Positions 27,154 to 36,325 are shown, numbered from the stretch's first letter. The stretch is DNA of 64,000 nt from Belnapia mucosa (GCF_016775475.1 NZ_JAEUXJ010000001.1:248001-312000); one strand, 5' to 3'. A program made the numbers and translations. Notes: generated by a model not told the origin, from the sequence alone.

Positions 27154-27764
27154 CGCACGCCCCAGGCCTTATGCGCCTGGATGTTCAGCCGCCATTCCGG
27201 GTGCCGCAGGCAATACTCGGCCGCGGCGGCGGTGTTGGCGGCGAGCGCCGGCCCGTCCATCGGCGAGAGCCAGCGCTCCCGCGCCGGGAAGCCGCGCAGA
27301 TCGGCCGGGCTGAGTCCCGCCTGCGGGAAGACCAGCTTCAGCTCATCGGCTCGGTCCAGCACCAGCGGCGCGCCGGCCTTGGGGCTGACGCAGACCCAGT
27401 CGATCGGACCGGGCAGGGGCTGGGTGCCGTTGGTCTCGATGGCGATGGTGAAGCCGGCGGCGCGCAGGACGGCCAGCAGCGGCGCGTCGACCTGCAGCAA
27501 CGGCTCGCCCCCGGTCAGGACGCAGAAGCGCCCACCGACGCCCTCGGGCCAGAGCGCCGAGGCGGCGGCGACCAGGGAAGCCGCGTCATGCCGCTCGCCG
27601 CCACGGAATTCGGTGTCGCAGAACTGGCAGACGGCTGTCGCCCGGTCTTCCTCCCGCCCGGACCACAGGTTGCAGCCGGCAAAGCGGATGAAGACGGCGG
27701 TGCGGCCGAGATTGGCGCCTTCGCCCTGGGCAGTCAGGAATATTTCGTGAACAGTATAGGACAC
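27150..27764 (-). CDS. queE: 7-carboxy-7-deazaguanine synthase (radical SAM)
   Basis: A 204-residue radical SAM enzyme that converts 6-carboxytetrahydropterin to 7-carboxy-7-deazaguanine, in queuosine synthesis. The cluster motif is C31-x14-C46-x2-C49 (GCNLWSGREE…CQFC), the lengthened form known from Burkholderia-type QueE. Other matches are VHEIFLTAQGEGANLGR, FCVLTGGEPLLQ, IAIETNGTQPLPGPIDWVCV and SPKAG. The start codon is GTG at 27764, with only a weak ribosome-binding site. No queC, queD or queF is adjacent. Confidence 0.94.
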   Translation of the reverse strand: MSYTVHEIFLTAQGEGANLGRTAVFIRFAGCNLWSGREEDRATAVCQFCDTEFRGGERHDAASLVAAASALWPEGVGGRFCVLTGGEPLLQVDAPLLAVLRAAGFTIAIETNGTQPLPGPIDWVCVSPKAGAPLVLDRADELKLVFPQAGLSPADLRGFPARERWLSPMDGPALAANTAAAAEYCLRHPEWRLNIQAHKAWGVR

Positions 27765-27894
27765 AAGCAGGGTTCCGGTCTGGCGCCCCCCTTCCGCCAG
27801 CCCCGGTCCCCTGTCAATGGTAAGCCTCGCCGCCGAGTGGGGCTGGCCTGAATCATGCTAGCCGTTAGGCTGGAATCCCCTGCATGAGGTCCGG

Positions 27895-28842
27895 ATGGCG
27901 GCGCGTCGCGTGATCGTGGTGAAGTCGGGCGGCGAGGCAGCCCTGCCCGAATGGCGTGCGGGCTTCGCCGCTGCCCCTTGGCTGGAGCTGCGCTGGTGGG
28001 ACGACCCGGCACTGCGGCCCGAGGAGGTGGACTACGCCCTGGTCTGGGACCCCGAGCCCGGCCGTCTCGCCGCCATGCCCAATCTCCGGGCCTGCTTCGG
28101 CTCCGGCGCTGGGGTGGATGCGATTGCCACCGACCCCGCCTATCCGAAGCACATCCCGCTGGTGCGGATGAGCATCCCGGCCGCGACCGAGCGGATGGGC
28201 GAATTCGTCTGCTGGTCCGCGCTTTCGCTGCTGAAGGAAGCGCGCCGGATGGCGATCGCCCAGGCCGAGCGGCGTTGGGACGAGGTGAATGCGCCGCACC
28301 GCGCCAGCCAGCGCACCATCGGCATCATGGGCCTCGGCGAGATGGGCACCCGCGCCGCGACCATGCTGCGGGGGATCGGCTTTCCCGTCATCGGCTGGTC
28401 GCGCACGCGGAAATCCGTCCCCGGGATCGAGAGCTATGCCGGCCTGGCCGAGCTGGACGCCTTCCTCGCCGCCAGCGACATGCTGGTCTGCCTGCTGCCG
28501 GCGACGCCGGAGACACGCGGCATCATCGCCACGCCCCTGCTTGCGAAGCTGCCGCAGGGCGCCGGCTTCATCGGCGTCGGGCGCGGGATGCAGCACAACC
28601 TGCCCGACATCCTCGCCGCACTCGACAGCGGGCACCTGTCCGGCGCCGTGCTCGATGTCTTCGAGCAGGAGCCGCTGCCGCCCGAGCATCCGCTCTGGAC
28701 CCATCCGCGCGCCATCGTCACCGCCCATGTCGCCAGCCTGCCGAGCCGGGCCGAGCGCGCCGCCGCGGTGGTGGAGCGGATCGCCGCCTTCGAGCGGGGC
28801 GAGCCCCTGCCCAACCTCTTCGACCATGCAAAGGGCTATTGA
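27895..28842 (+). CDS. ghrA: Glyoxylate/hydroxypyruvate reductase A-type D-2-hydroxyacid dehydrogenase
   Basis: A 315-residue NAD(P)H-dependent reductase of 2-oxoacids. The Rossmann motif is IGIMGLGEMGTRAATML (about residues 141–157). The catalytic Arg is in GFIGVGRGMQHN, the Glu in AVLDVFEQEPLPPEHPLW and the His in TAHVASLPSRAE. The GhrA-type N-terminal part has CFGSGAGVDAIA and VRMSIPAATERMGEFVCWS. It is the first gene of a close three-gene set (aldolase 1 bp downstream, then amidotransferase), which suggests a catabolic operon for a hydroxy or keto acid. The precise substrate is not proven. Confidence 0.87.
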   Translation: MAARRVIVVKSGGEAALPEWRAGFAAAPWLELRWWDDPALRPEEVDYALVWDPEPGRLAAMPNLRACFGSGAGVDAIATDPAYPKHIPLVRMSIPAATERMGEFVCWSALSLLKEARRMAIAQAERRWDEVNAPHRASQRTIGIMGLGEMGTRAATMLRGIGFPVIGWSRTRKSVPGIESYAGLAELDAFLAASDMLVCLLPATPETRGIIATPLLAKLPQGAGFIGVGRGMQHNLPDILAALDSGHLSGAVLDVFEQEPLPPEHPLWTHPRAIVTAHVASLPSRAERAAAVVERIAAFERGEPLPNLFDHAKGY

Positions 28843-28843
28843 G

Positions 28844-29629
28844 ATGCCGCTGCCGCTGCCGCTGCCGCCGCCGCCCCGCCGGCCCGACCCTGACCACATC
28901 CCGGATGAGCGGGAACTGCGCGAGGACCTCGCCGCCGCCTATCGCCTCATCGCCCTCTACGGCATGACGGATCTGGTCTTCACCCATCTTTCGGCTCGCA
29001 TCCCGGGGCCGGGCCACCGCTTCCTGGTCAATCCCTACGGGCTGCTGTTCGAGGAGATCACCGCCTCCTCCCTCGTCGTCGTCGATGCCGAGGGCGAGCC
29101 GGCCCAGAAGACCGACTGGCCGGTGAACCCTGCCGGCTTCGTCATCCATTCGGCCGTCCATCTCGGGCGCGACAACGCGCATTGCGTGATGCACACCCAT
29201 ACGCTCGCCGGCATGGCCGTCGCGGCGCAGGCGGGCCGGCTGCTGCCGCTGAACCAGATGAGCATGGAGTTCGACGGCCGCGTCGCCTACCACGACTACG
29301 AAGGCGTCGCCGCTGACGACAACCTCTCGGAACGCGAGCGGCTGGTGCGCGACCTCGGCGAGATGCCCTGCATGATCCTCCGCCACCATGGGCTGCTGAC
29401 GGTCGGCGCCTCGGTGCGGGAGGCCTTCTACTGGATGTGGTATCTGGAACAGGCCTGCCGCATCCAGATCGCGGCGCAGGGATCCGGCGTGCCGCTGGCG
29501 CTGCCCTCGGCCGAGACCCTGGCCCGGACGCGGATGCAGTTCAGCAACCCCGGCCCGAACAAGGGCTGGCTGCCCTGGCAGGCGCTGAAGCGGAAGCTGG
29601 ACCGCGAGCAGCCCGACTACAAGAACTGA
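28844..29629 (+). CDS. Class II aldolase/adducin family protein
   Basis: A 261-residue zinc-dependent aldolase or decarboxylase-type protein. The fold's markers are GMTDLVFTHLSARIPGPGHR, FLVNPYGLLFEEITASSLV, the metal-binding pair in NAHCVMHTHTLAGMAVAAQA, and a later His in MILRHHGLLTVGASVREAFY. I used the ATG at 28844, one base after the ghrA stop; an in-frame ATG six codons earlier lies inside ghrA and is possible. The N-terminus is a run of Pro–Leu encoded by CTGCCG repeats. Related proteins sit in many oxidative carbohydrate pathways, so the reaction is open. Confidence 0.87.
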   Translation: MPLPLPLPPPPRRPDPDHIPDERELREDLAAAYRLIALYGMTDLVFTHLSARIPGPGHRFLVNPYGLLFEEITASSLVVVDAEGEPAQKTDWPVNPAGFVIHSAVHLGRDNAHCVMHTHTLAGMAVAAQAGRLLPLNQMSMEFDGRVAYHDYEGVAADDNLSERERLVRDLGEMPCMILRHHGLLTVGASVREAFYWMWYLEQACRIQIAAQGSGVPLALPSAETLARTRMQFSNPGPNKGWLPWQALKRKLDREQPDYKN

Positions 29630-29631
29630 CC

Positions 29632-30486
29632 GTGACGCCCCGCATCTTGATCGCCGACTGCACCCCGGCCGCCGCCACCGCGGAACTCATGGTGTTCGGT
29701 GGCCCCTCGAACATCGCGATGTTCCAGGCGGCGCTGCGCCTGCATGAGCCGGGGCTGGACTGCCTTGCCTTCAACCTCGCCGATGGCGAGGCGCTGCCGC
29801 AATCGGCGACGCTCGGTGATTTCAGCGGGCTGGTCCTCACCGGCTCGCCGCTGCACATCCCCGGTGGCGGTCCGGCGGTGATGCGTCAGGTCGAGTTCAC
29901 CCGCGCCGCCTTCGCCTCCGGCATCCCGGTCTGGGGCAGCTGCTGGGGGCTGCAACTCGCCGCCGCCGCGCTCGGCGGGACCGTGCGGAGCAACCCGCGC
30001 GGCCGTGAGATCGGCATCGCCCGCGGCATTACCCGCACGGAGTCCGGCCGCGCCCATCCGCTACTGGAGGGCCGGCCGCCGGTCTTCGAGGCGATCTGCT
30101 CGCATATGGATGAGGTAGAGACACCGCCGCCCTGCGCTGAGGTGCTGGCCTGGAATGCGGTCAGCGGCGTACAGGCCATGGCGCTGCACCTGCCAGGGGG
30201 CGGCACCTTTCACGGCACGCAGTATCATCCGGAGATGACCCTCGGCTGCATCGCCGCATTGGTCACGCTGCGCGCCGATGTGCTGGTCGCCGAGGGTTTC
30301 GCCGAAAGCGAGGCGGCGATGGCGGCCCATGCCGCCGATCTCCGGGCGCTGGAAGCGGCGCCGGAGCGCCGGGACCTCGCCTGGCGCACGGGTATAGGGC
30401 CGGAGGTCCTGGACCGCCGGCGCCATACCGTCGAGCTGGGCAACTGGCTCCGCGACGTGGTGCTGCCGCGGAGCCGTCGCGCCTAG
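29632..30486 (+). CDS. Class I glutamine amidotransferase-like protein
   Basis: A 284-residue protein with the triad glutaminase fold. The nucleophilic Cys is in VWGSCWGLQLAAAALGG (about residues 101–117), and the His–Glu pair in TFHGTQYHPEMTLGC. GLVLTGSPLHIPGG is the usual oxyanion-loop region. The start codon is GTG at 29632, 2 bp after the aldolase stop; the frame upstream of it is antisense-like low-quality sequence. Related stand-alone proteins resemble GMP synthase glutaminase subunits, or hydrolyse gamma-glutamyl bonds. With ghrA and the aldolase it appears to form one operon. Its last 4 bp overlap the end of the gene at 30483. Confidence 0.85.
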   Translation: MTPRILIADCTPAAATAELMVFGGPSNIAMFQAALRLHEPGLDCLAFNLADGEALPQSATLGDFSGLVLTGSPLHIPGGGPAVMRQVEFTRAAFASGIPVWGSCWGLQLAAAALGGTVRSNPRGREIGIARGITRTESGRAHPLLEGRPPVFEAICSHMDEVETPPPCAEVLAWNAVSGVQAMALHLPGGGTFHGTQYHPEMTLGCIAALVTLRADVLVAEGFAESEAAMAAHAADLRALEAAPERRDLAWRTGIGPEVLDRRRHTVELGNWLRDVVLPRSRRA

Positions 30487-31007
30487 CGTCGGCCGAGCAA
30501 CAGCCCCAGGGCGAAGCCCACCGCACCGGCGCCGAGCAGCGCCAGAAGCGGCTCCTCGCGCACGCGCTCGCCGATATAGTCGCCGGCCTGCTGACCCTGC
30601 CGATAGGCTTGGCTACCGGCCTGGGACAGGCTCTCGCCCGCCTGCCGCGCCATCTGCCCGGCCTGGGCGCCGTATTCCCCGGCGCGGTCCCAGGCCTGGT
30701 CGGCGACCTCGCGCACGCGGTCGGTCGCGTCGTCGGCCATCTCCTTGGCCTGGCCGGCCACCTGGCCCGCCTTCTCGCGCACCTGGCCTGCGGCGTCATC
30801 GGCCATCTCCTTGGCCTGGCCTGCCACTTGGCCCGCCTTGTCGCGCACCTGGCTCGCGGCATCATCCGCGGTGCCCGCCGCCTTGCTGCCAACCGCCGAG
30901 GGATCGATCCCCTGCGGCCGCCCGCCCGGCATGGCGCCCGACTGCATCGCATCCTTGCTGTGGGCCCCGACCGCCGCGGCCCCGCTGCCTTCCAAGCGCT
31001 CGCTCAT
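30483..31007 (-). CDS. DUF883/ElaB-YqjD-like membrane-anchored helical repeat protein
   Basis: A 174-residue protein with three parts. A low-complexity N-terminal tail comes first (to about residue 45). A long amphipathic helix follows, built of 22-residue repeats (KAGQVAGQAKEMADDAAGQV and near copies). The C-terminus is a membrane anchor, EEPLLALLGAGAVGFALGLL, ending in GRR. The anchor plus the terminal GRR matches the ElaB/YqjD (DUF883) group, which ties ribosomes or other partners to the inner membrane in stationary phase. LEA-like stress proteins share the helix pattern. The start has GGAAAGGGATCGAG before it. The gene converges with the amidotransferase (4-bp overlap). Confidence 0.72.
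   Translation of the reverse strand: MSERLEGSGAAAVGAHSKDAMQSGAMPGGRPQGIDPSAVGSKAAGTADDAASQVRDKAGQVAGQAKEMADDAAGQVREKAGQVAGQAKEMADDATDRVREVADQAWDRAGEYGAQAGQMARQAGESLSQAGSQAYRQGQQAGDYIGERVREEPLLALLGAGAVGFALGLLLGRR
30727..30870. repeat. Tandem 66-bp imperfect coding repeat
   Basis: Two adjacent near-identical 66-bp units occur inside the DUF883-like gene; the segment ATCTCCTTGGCCTGGCC recurs 66 bp apart. Each encodes 22 residues (KAGQVAGQAKEMADDA core), so copy-number change keeps the frame and only alters helix length. Boundaries are approximate. Confidence 0.65.
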
Positions 31008-31075
31008 CTCGATCCCTTTCCGTCAGGTTCCGGTGGAAGAACGCGGAACGGAGGGATCGGTGCCCTGGCTTGGAC

Positions 31076-32656
31076 CTACTTCTTCTCGACCCCCCAGAAG
31101 ACCGGGATGGTGGTGGGCCGCAGCCCCTCGATGGCGGCGCGATGGGCGCTCAGCGTCCGGTACTGCCCGGCATTGATATAAGGCAGGACCTGGTAGGCGC
31201 GGGCATGCACCTGTTCCAGCACCGCACGGCGCTTCGCCGGGTCCGGCTCCTCCCACCAGGCGCGGCGCAGCCGCTCCAACTCCTCGTCGCAGGGCCAGCC
31301 GGCGAGGCCGCCCTCGCAGGGGCTGGCGAGGTAGAGGTTGGTCAGCGGGTTCTGCGCATCGAGCACATTGGCGATGGTCACGAAGAGATTCCACCCGCCC
31401 GCCTCGACCGGGTCGCGCCGGTTGCGCCGCTGGGTTAGGGTTGCCCAGTCCATGGCGGGCACGTCCATATTCAGCCCCGCCTTGCGGAAGGCCTCCGCCA
31501 TGGTCAGCGTCACGGCATTGTTTGCGGCGCTGTCGGTGGCGTTGAGGAAGACCACCTTGCGGCCGTCATACCCCGCCTCGCGCAGCAGCGCCCGGGCGCG
31601 GTCGGGCTGTGCCTCCCGCAGCCCCTCGGCTCCGGCCGTGCTCTCCAGCGGCGTGCCGCAGAGGAAATAGGCCGGGCAATAGGGCACCTGCTCGCTGGGG
31701 CGGATGCCGATCGCGTCCAGGTTTTCCTTCTGGTTGATCAAGTACAGCAGCGCCCGCCGCGCCCGCGGGTCGTTGAAGGGCGGCTGCGCATGGTTCAGCC
31801 GCAGCCAGACCACCGAACCCACCGGATTCAGCGCAAACAACCGGATATTGCGGTTGCGCTCCAGCGTCGGGATCAGGTCGGGGGAGGGGTTCTCGAGGAA
31901 GTCGATCTCTCCCGATTGCAGCGCCGCCGCCGCCGTCGCCGGATCGGCCATGGAGAGCCATTCGAGGCGCTCCACCATCACCCGCTTGCCGCCCGCCAGG
32001 CCATCCGCCGGCTCCGGCCGCGGCCGGTAGGCGGGGTTGCGGCGATAGACGGCGCGGTTGCCCGCCTGCCACTCATTGGCCTGGAAGATGAAGGGCCCGG
32101 AGCCGGTGGCATCGGTGATCGCGGTCGTCGCCGGCGTCTGCGCCAGGCGTTCCGGCATCACGAAGAGTGCGCTCGCGGTCGGTCGCGCCAGCGCCTCCGT
32201 CACCAGGGCGAAGGGGCGGGCGAGGGTGAGGCTGAAGGTCCGGTCGTCCACCACCTCCAGCGATCCGGTCGCCGCCGCCAGCGCCCGCCCGACCACGTCC
32301 CGCTGCGCCCAGCGCCGGATCGAGGCGACCGCATCCGCCGCCCGCACCGGCGTGCCGTCATGGAAGGCCAGCCCCTCGCGCAGGATGAAGCGCCAGGACA
32401 TCCCGTCGGGGGAGCGCTCGAAGCGCTCCACCATCTGCGGCTGCGCCTCGCCCTTGCTGTCGAGGGCGAAGAGCTGGTCATAGACCATGAAGCCGTGGTT
32501 GCGGACGAAGGCCGCGGTGGACTGCACCGGGTCGAGGCTGGCGAGGTCGTTCACCAGCACCACGCGCAGCGTCTGCGCCGTGGTGGCCAAGGGGAGGGAG
32601 GTCGAGAGCAGCGCCGAGAGCGCGGCGGCGGCGAGGAGGCGGAAGCGTCGGGTCAT
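31076..32656 (-). CDS. ABC transporter substrate-binding protein, oligopeptide (SBP_bac_5) type, orphan
   Basis: A 526-residue periplasmic receptor. The ATG at 32656 opens a signal peptide (MTRRFRLLAAAALSALLSTS, cleavage near TAQT). Family motifs are DLASLDPVQSTAAFVRNHG, MVYDQLFALDSKGEAQPQMV, WRFILREGLAFHDGTPVRAA and GSGPFIFQANEWQAGNRAVY. The open frame continues upstream across the divergent amidohydrolase, but that stretch has no homology pattern and lacks a leader. No permease or ATPase genes are nearby. It is a clear paralogue of the protein at 47398–48978, with equal length. A divergent amidohydrolase suggests that a peptide- or amide-like nutrient is imported and then hydrolysed. Confidence 0.92.
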   Translation of the reverse strand: MTRRFRLLAAAALSALLSTSLPLATTAQTLRVVLVNDLASLDPVQSTAAFVRNHGFMVYDQLFALDSKGEAQPQMVERFERSPDGMSWRFILREGLAFHDGTPVRAADAVASIRRWAQRDVVGRALAAATGSLEVVDDRTFSLTLARPFALVTEALARPTASALFVMPERLAQTPATTAITDATGSGPFIFQANEWQAGNRAVYRRNPAYRPRPEPADGLAGGKRVMVERLEWLSMADPATAAAALQSGEIDFLENPSPDLIPTLERNRNIRLFALNPVGSVVWLRLNHAQPPFNDPRARRALLYLINQKENLDAIGIRPSEQVPYCPAYFLCGTPLESTAGAEGLREAQPDRARALLREAGYDGRKVVFLNATDSAANNAVTLTMAEAFRKAGLNMDVPAMDWATLTQRRNRRDPVEAGGWNLFVTIANVLDAQNPLTNLYLASPCEGGLAGWPCDEELERLRRAWWEEPDPAKRRAVLEQVHARAYQVLPYINAGQYRTLSAHRAAIEGLRPTTIPVFWGVEKK

Positions 32657-32770
32657 CGTCACCCCGTTTCGGCGGAGAGGCGCAGTCTCGCCGCACCGCG
32701 CTGCCCGCGCAACGCTTGACCGGGCCCGCCGCGCATCGGAGGCTTCGCCTGAGCCGAGCGAGGTCCCGCG

Positions 32771-34204
32771 ATGCCCGTCACCCTGATCCAGAATGCCGAT
32801 CTCGTCCTCGCCTGGGACGCGGCGGCGCAGCAGCATGTCTATCTGCCGAATGCCGATCTCGCCTTCGAGGATGGGCGCCTGCTCTTCGTTGGACGCGACT
32901 ATCGCGGCCCGGCGGCGGAGACGCTCAGCGGCAGCGGCCTCATGCTCATGCCCGGCCTGGTCAACATCCATTCCCACCCCTCCTCGGAGCCGATGAACAA
33001 GGGCTTCACCGACGAGGTGGGGACGCCCGGTCTCTATAATTCCTCGCTCTACGAATACCTGCCGATCTTCCGGCCGGAGCCGGATGCGGTGCATAGCTGC
33101 GTCCGCGTCGCGCTGTCGGAGCTGCTGCTGTCGGGCGTCACCACCGTCGCCGATCTCTCCATGGCGCATCCGGGCTGGCTGGACCTGCTGGCGGAATCGG
33201 GCATGCGCGTCTGCGTCGCGCCGATGTTCCGCTCCGCCCGCTGGTACACCAAGAACGGGCATATGGTGGAATATGCCTGGGACCCGCAGGCCGGCGAGAA
33301 GGCGATGGAGGAAGCCTTCACTCTGGTCGAGCGCGCCGAGCAGCATGAAAGCGGGCGGCTCTTCGGCATGGCGGTGCCGGCGCAGATCGACACCTGCACG
33401 CCGGAGCTGCTGAAGGACAGCCGGGACGAGGCGCGCCGGCGCGGCATCTCCTGGCAGATCCATGCGGCGCAGTCGGTCTCGGAATTCCACGAGATCACTC
33501 GCCGCCACGGCTTCACCCCGGTCGGCTGGCTGCAGGAGCAGGGGTTGCTCGACCAGCGGGCGATCATCGGCCATGGCATTTTCCTCGACGACCATCCGAG
33601 TACGCCCTGGCACACCCGCCGCGACCTCGACATCCTCGCCGAGACCGGCACCACCGTCGCCCATTGCCCGACCGTCTTCGCCCGGCGCGGCATCACCCTG
33701 AAGCATCTCGGCCGCTACAAGCGCTCGGGCGTGAATATGGGCCTCGGCACGGATACCTATCCGCACAACATGCTGGATGAGATGCGGCTCGCCGCCTATC
33801 TCGCCCGCACCCAGGCGACCGACCCGCGCAGCCTGACCACGACCGAGCTGTTCGAGGCGGCGACCATCGGCGGCGCCCGGGCGCTGGGCCGCGACGATAT
33901 CGGTCGGCTCGCCCCCGGCTGCCGCGCCGATTTCGTCATGGTGGACATCACCCACCCGATGATGCGCCCGGCCCGCGACCCAGTCCGCAGCCTGATCTAC
34001 GCCGCCGGCGACCGCGCCCTGAAGGCGGTCTATGTCGATGGCCAGAAGGTGGTGGAGGATGGCGAGGTCCTGACCATGGACTACCGCGCCGCCGCCGAGC
34101 AGCTGAACGAGGCGCAGAAGCGCGTCGCCGAGACCGTACCGGAGCGCGACTGGGCGCACCGGCCAGCCGAGAAGATTGCGCCGCCCAGCTTCCTCTGGAA
34201 GTAG
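32771..34204 (+). CDS. Amidohydrolase family protein (chlorohydrolase/deaminase-like)
   Basis: A 477-residue metal-dependent hydrolase of the TrzN/SsnA/guanine-deaminase branch. The metal ligands are visible: H67 and H69 in LMPGLVNIHSHPSSEPMNKG, a His in GISWQIHAAQSVSEF, another in RAIIGHGIFLDDH, and the Asp in NMGLGTDTYPHNMLDEM. VGRDYRGPAAETLSGSGLML is the composite beta-sandwich N-part, and GRLAPGCRADFVMVDITHP its C-terminal return. Cytoplasmic, no leader. It is divergent from an orphan oligopeptide-type receptor (114 bp between starts), so the two may act on one compound. The substrate (N-heterocycle, amide or chloro compound) is open. Confidence 0.88.
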   Translation: MPVTLIQNADLVLAWDAAAQQHVYLPNADLAFEDGRLLFVGRDYRGPAAETLSGSGLMLMPGLVNIHSHPSSEPMNKGFTDEVGTPGLYNSSLYEYLPIFRPEPDAVHSCVRVALSELLLSGVTTVADLSMAHPGWLDLLAESGMRVCVAPMFRSARWYTKNGHMVEYAWDPQAGEKAMEEAFTLVERAEQHESGRLFGMAVPAQIDTCTPELLKDSRDEARRRGISWQIHAAQSVSEFHEITRRHGFTPVGWLQEQGLLDQRAIIGHGIFLDDHPSTPWHTRRDLDILAETGTTVAHCPTVFARRGITLKHLGRYKRSGVNMGLGTDTYPHNMLDEMRLAAYLARTQATDPRSLTTTELFEAATIGGARALGRDDIGRLAPGCRADFVMVDITHPMMRPARDPVRSLIYAAGDRALKAVYVDGQKVVEDGEVLTMDYRAAAEQLNEAQKRVAETVPERDWAHRPAEKIAPPSFLWK

Positions 34205-34297
34205 CCGCGCCGGAGCCTTGACCCTCCCATAGGGGGAAGCCCCATATCCCTGTCCGGCCGCGATCCGAAGCGCGGCCGGATAGCAGGATATGCGACC

Positions 34298-35083
34298 ATG
34301 CCCCTTCCCATCCTGGCCCGGCTCGGCCTTGCCGCCGCCCTCGCCATGCCGCTCGCCGGCCCCGCCCGGGCCGCCATCGAGGATGGCTACGACCCGGGCG
34401 GTGCGCCGGTGCCGACGACCTGGTTCGAGCGGATGGATGCCGCCGCCCGGCAGGCCGACCGCGACTATCTGGCCGGGATGCGGCCGCACCATGCCGGTGC
34501 GCTCACGATGAGCGAGGCCTATCTCGCCGATCCCGCGGCGAGCAGCCCGATCCTCAAGGCGCTCGCCCAGGCCATCATCCGCAACCAGCGCTTCGAGATC
34601 GGGTTGTTGGATGAGGTGTCCCGCAATCTCGACCGCCCGCCGCTGGTGGTGAATCTCGGCCTCACGCGCCTCTCCCTGCAGCCGGTGGCGACCGAGGGCA
34701 TGGCCCAGATTCAGCGCTTCATCCGCACCCCGATCCCGGGCCCCGCGGCCGCGCTGGCCGATCCCGGCGCGCCGGTGACCGCGCGGGATGTGCAATTCGC
34801 CAAGGGCATGATCGTGCACCACCAGGCGGCGCTGGAGATGGCGCGCGCCTATCACGCCAACCGGGCGGCGCGGAACGGCTTCCTCGCCCTGATGAATATC
34901 GACATCATCACCGATCAGAGCCAGGAGATCGCGCTGATGCAGCGGGTCATCGCCGCCTATCCGGGCAACCCGGATTCGGTACCGCTCGACCCCTCGATGA
35001 TCCATGGCATGGAGGGGATGGGCATGGCGGGGACGGGCCATGAAGGCCATTCCAATCCGGCGCCGGCACCGCATCGCCACTGA
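34298..35083 (+). CDS. DUF305 family exported Met/His-rich protein
   Basis: A 261-residue protein with a signal peptide (MPLPILARLGLAAALAMPLA, cleavage near ARA). Two DUF305 half-repeats are visible, MRPHHAGALTMSEAYL and MIVHHQAALEMARAY, each with the H-H pair; members form four-helix ferritin-like bundles. The C-terminus is Met/His-rich (GMEGMGMAGTGHEGH, ending PHRH), which suggests copper or another soft metal in the periplasm, as reported for CopM-like proteins. It is 93 bp from the amidohydrolase stop and 72 bp before an Fe-ADH. No copper ATPase or cue regulator is nearby. Confidence 0.88.
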   Translation: MPLPILARLGLAAALAMPLAGPARAAIEDGYDPGGAPVPTTWFERMDAAARQADRDYLAGMRPHHAGALTMSEAYLADPAASSPILKALAQAIIRNQRFEIGLLDEVSRNLDRPPLVVNLGLTRLSLQPVATEGMAQIQRFIRTPIPGPAAALADPGAPVTARDVQFAKGMIVHHQAALEMARAYHANRAARNGFLALMNIDIITDQSQEIALMQRVIAAYPGNPDSVPLDPSMIHGMEGMGMAGTGHEGHSNPAPAPHRH

Positions 35084-35155
35084 CCCGGCCCGCCTGGATG
35101 TTTGGGGCCGGCGCGCCTATCCTCCGCGGCCAAATCCGGGGAGGGAGCCGCGCCC

Positions 35156-36325
35156 ATGACCGCCACCATCGTCTCGCCGCGCCTGATGCGCATCGGCGGC
35201 GGCAGCGTCGCCCAGGCCGCGGAGGTGCTGGCCCTCATCGGCCTGTCCCGCCCGCTGATCGTCACCGACCCCTGGATGGTTTCCTCCGGCACCATCGAGC
35301 GTGCGCTGCTCGCCCCGCTGCGGGCCGCCGGCATCCCCTTCGCCATCTTCAGCGAGACCGTGCCCGACCCGACCGACACGGTGATCGAGGCCGGCGCTGC
35401 CCTGCTGCGCGGCGGCGACCATGACTGTCTGATCGGCTTCGGCGGCGGCAGCCCGATGGATACGGCGAAGGCGATGGCGATCCTCGCCGCCGCCGCGCCG
35501 GGCGCGAAGATGCGGGAGTTCAAGGTGCCGGCCCAGGCCGATCGCGGCTTGGTCCCGGTCGTCTGCATCCCGACCACCGCCGGCACGGGGTCAGAGGCGA
35601 CGCGCTTTACCGTCATCACCGATACCGAGACGGATGAGAAGATGCTGATCGCCGGCCTCGGCGCCCTGCCGCTCGCCGCCATCGTCGATTACGAGCTGAC
35701 CTTCAGCGTCCCGCCCCGTACCACCGCCGATACCGGCATCGACAGCCTGACCCATGCGCTCGAGGCCTATGTCTCGAAGCGCGCCAACCCGCATGCGGAC
35801 AGCTTGGCGCTCTCGGCCATGCAGCTGATCGGCCGGCATCTCCGCCCGGCCTTCCACCAGCCGAAGAATGCGAAGGCGCGGGAGGCGATGATGCTCGGCG
35901 CCATGCAGGCGGGGCTCGCCTTCTCCAACTCCTCGGTCGCCCTGGTGCATGGGATGAGCCGGCCGATCGGCGCGCATTTCCATGTCCCGCACGGGCTGTC
36001 CAACGCCATGCTGCTGCCGGCGGTGACGGAATTCGGCCTGAACGACGCCCTGCCGCGCTATGCGGAAGCCGCCCGCGCCATCGGTGTCGCCACGCGCGAG
36101 GATAGCGACGAGGCCGCGGCCTCCAAGCTGCTCGAGGAGCTGCGGGCGCTGAACCAGGAGCTCGGCGTGCCGACGCCGAAGGATTACGGCATCGGCGGTA
36201 ATCGCTGGGAGGGGCTGCTGCCCCTGATGGCGAAGCAGGCGCTCGCCTCCGGCAGCCCCGCCAACAACCCGCGGGTGCCGAGCGAGGCGGATATCATCGA
36301 CCTCTATCGCCGGGTCTATGCCTGA
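35156..36325 (+). CDS. Iron-containing alcohol dehydrogenase
   Basis: A 389-residue group III alcohol or polyol dehydrogenase. NAD binding uses CLIGFGGGSPMDTAKAMAIL and VVCIPTTAGTGSEATRFTVI. Metal ligands lie in TADTGIDSLTHALEAYVSKR (Asp and His) and in ALVHGMSRPIGAHFHVPHGL (two further His). The C-terminal helices are usual for the family. The ATG at 35156 follows GGGGAGGGAGCC. The gene converges on the EAL gene, with a double hairpin across the junction. Aldehyde, alcohol or hydroxyacid specificity cannot be told. Confidence 0.93.
   Translation: MTATIVSPRLMRIGGGSVAQAAEVLALIGLSRPLIVTDPWMVSSGTIERALLAPLRAAGIPFAIFSETVPDPTDTVIEAGAALLRGGDHDCLIGFGGGSPMDTAKAMAILAAAAPGAKMREFKVPAQADRGLVPVVCIPTTAGTGSEATRFTVITDTETDEKMLIAGLGALPLAAIVDYELTFSVPPRTTADTGIDSLTHALEAYVSKRANPHADSLALSAMQLIGRHLRPAFHQPKNAKAREAMMLGAMQAGLAFSNSSVALVHGMSRPIGAHFHVPHGLSNAMLLPAVTEFGLNDALPRYAEAARAIGVATREDSDEAAASKLLEELRALNQELGVPTPKDYGIGGNRWEGLLPLMAKQALASGSPANNPRVPSEADIIDLYRRVYA

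Noticed and set aside
27765..27894. preQ1 riboswitch before queE
   Set aside because: No fitting pseudoknot or A-rich tail was seen; the spacer is plain GC-rich sequence.
32657..35080. Long minus-strand open frame running upstream of the first orphan receptor, antisense to the amidohydrolase and DUF305 genes
   Set aside because: High GC keeps antisense frames open. The receptor has a clean signal peptide at the ATG at 32656, and the upstream translation is His/Arg-rich with no domain pattern.
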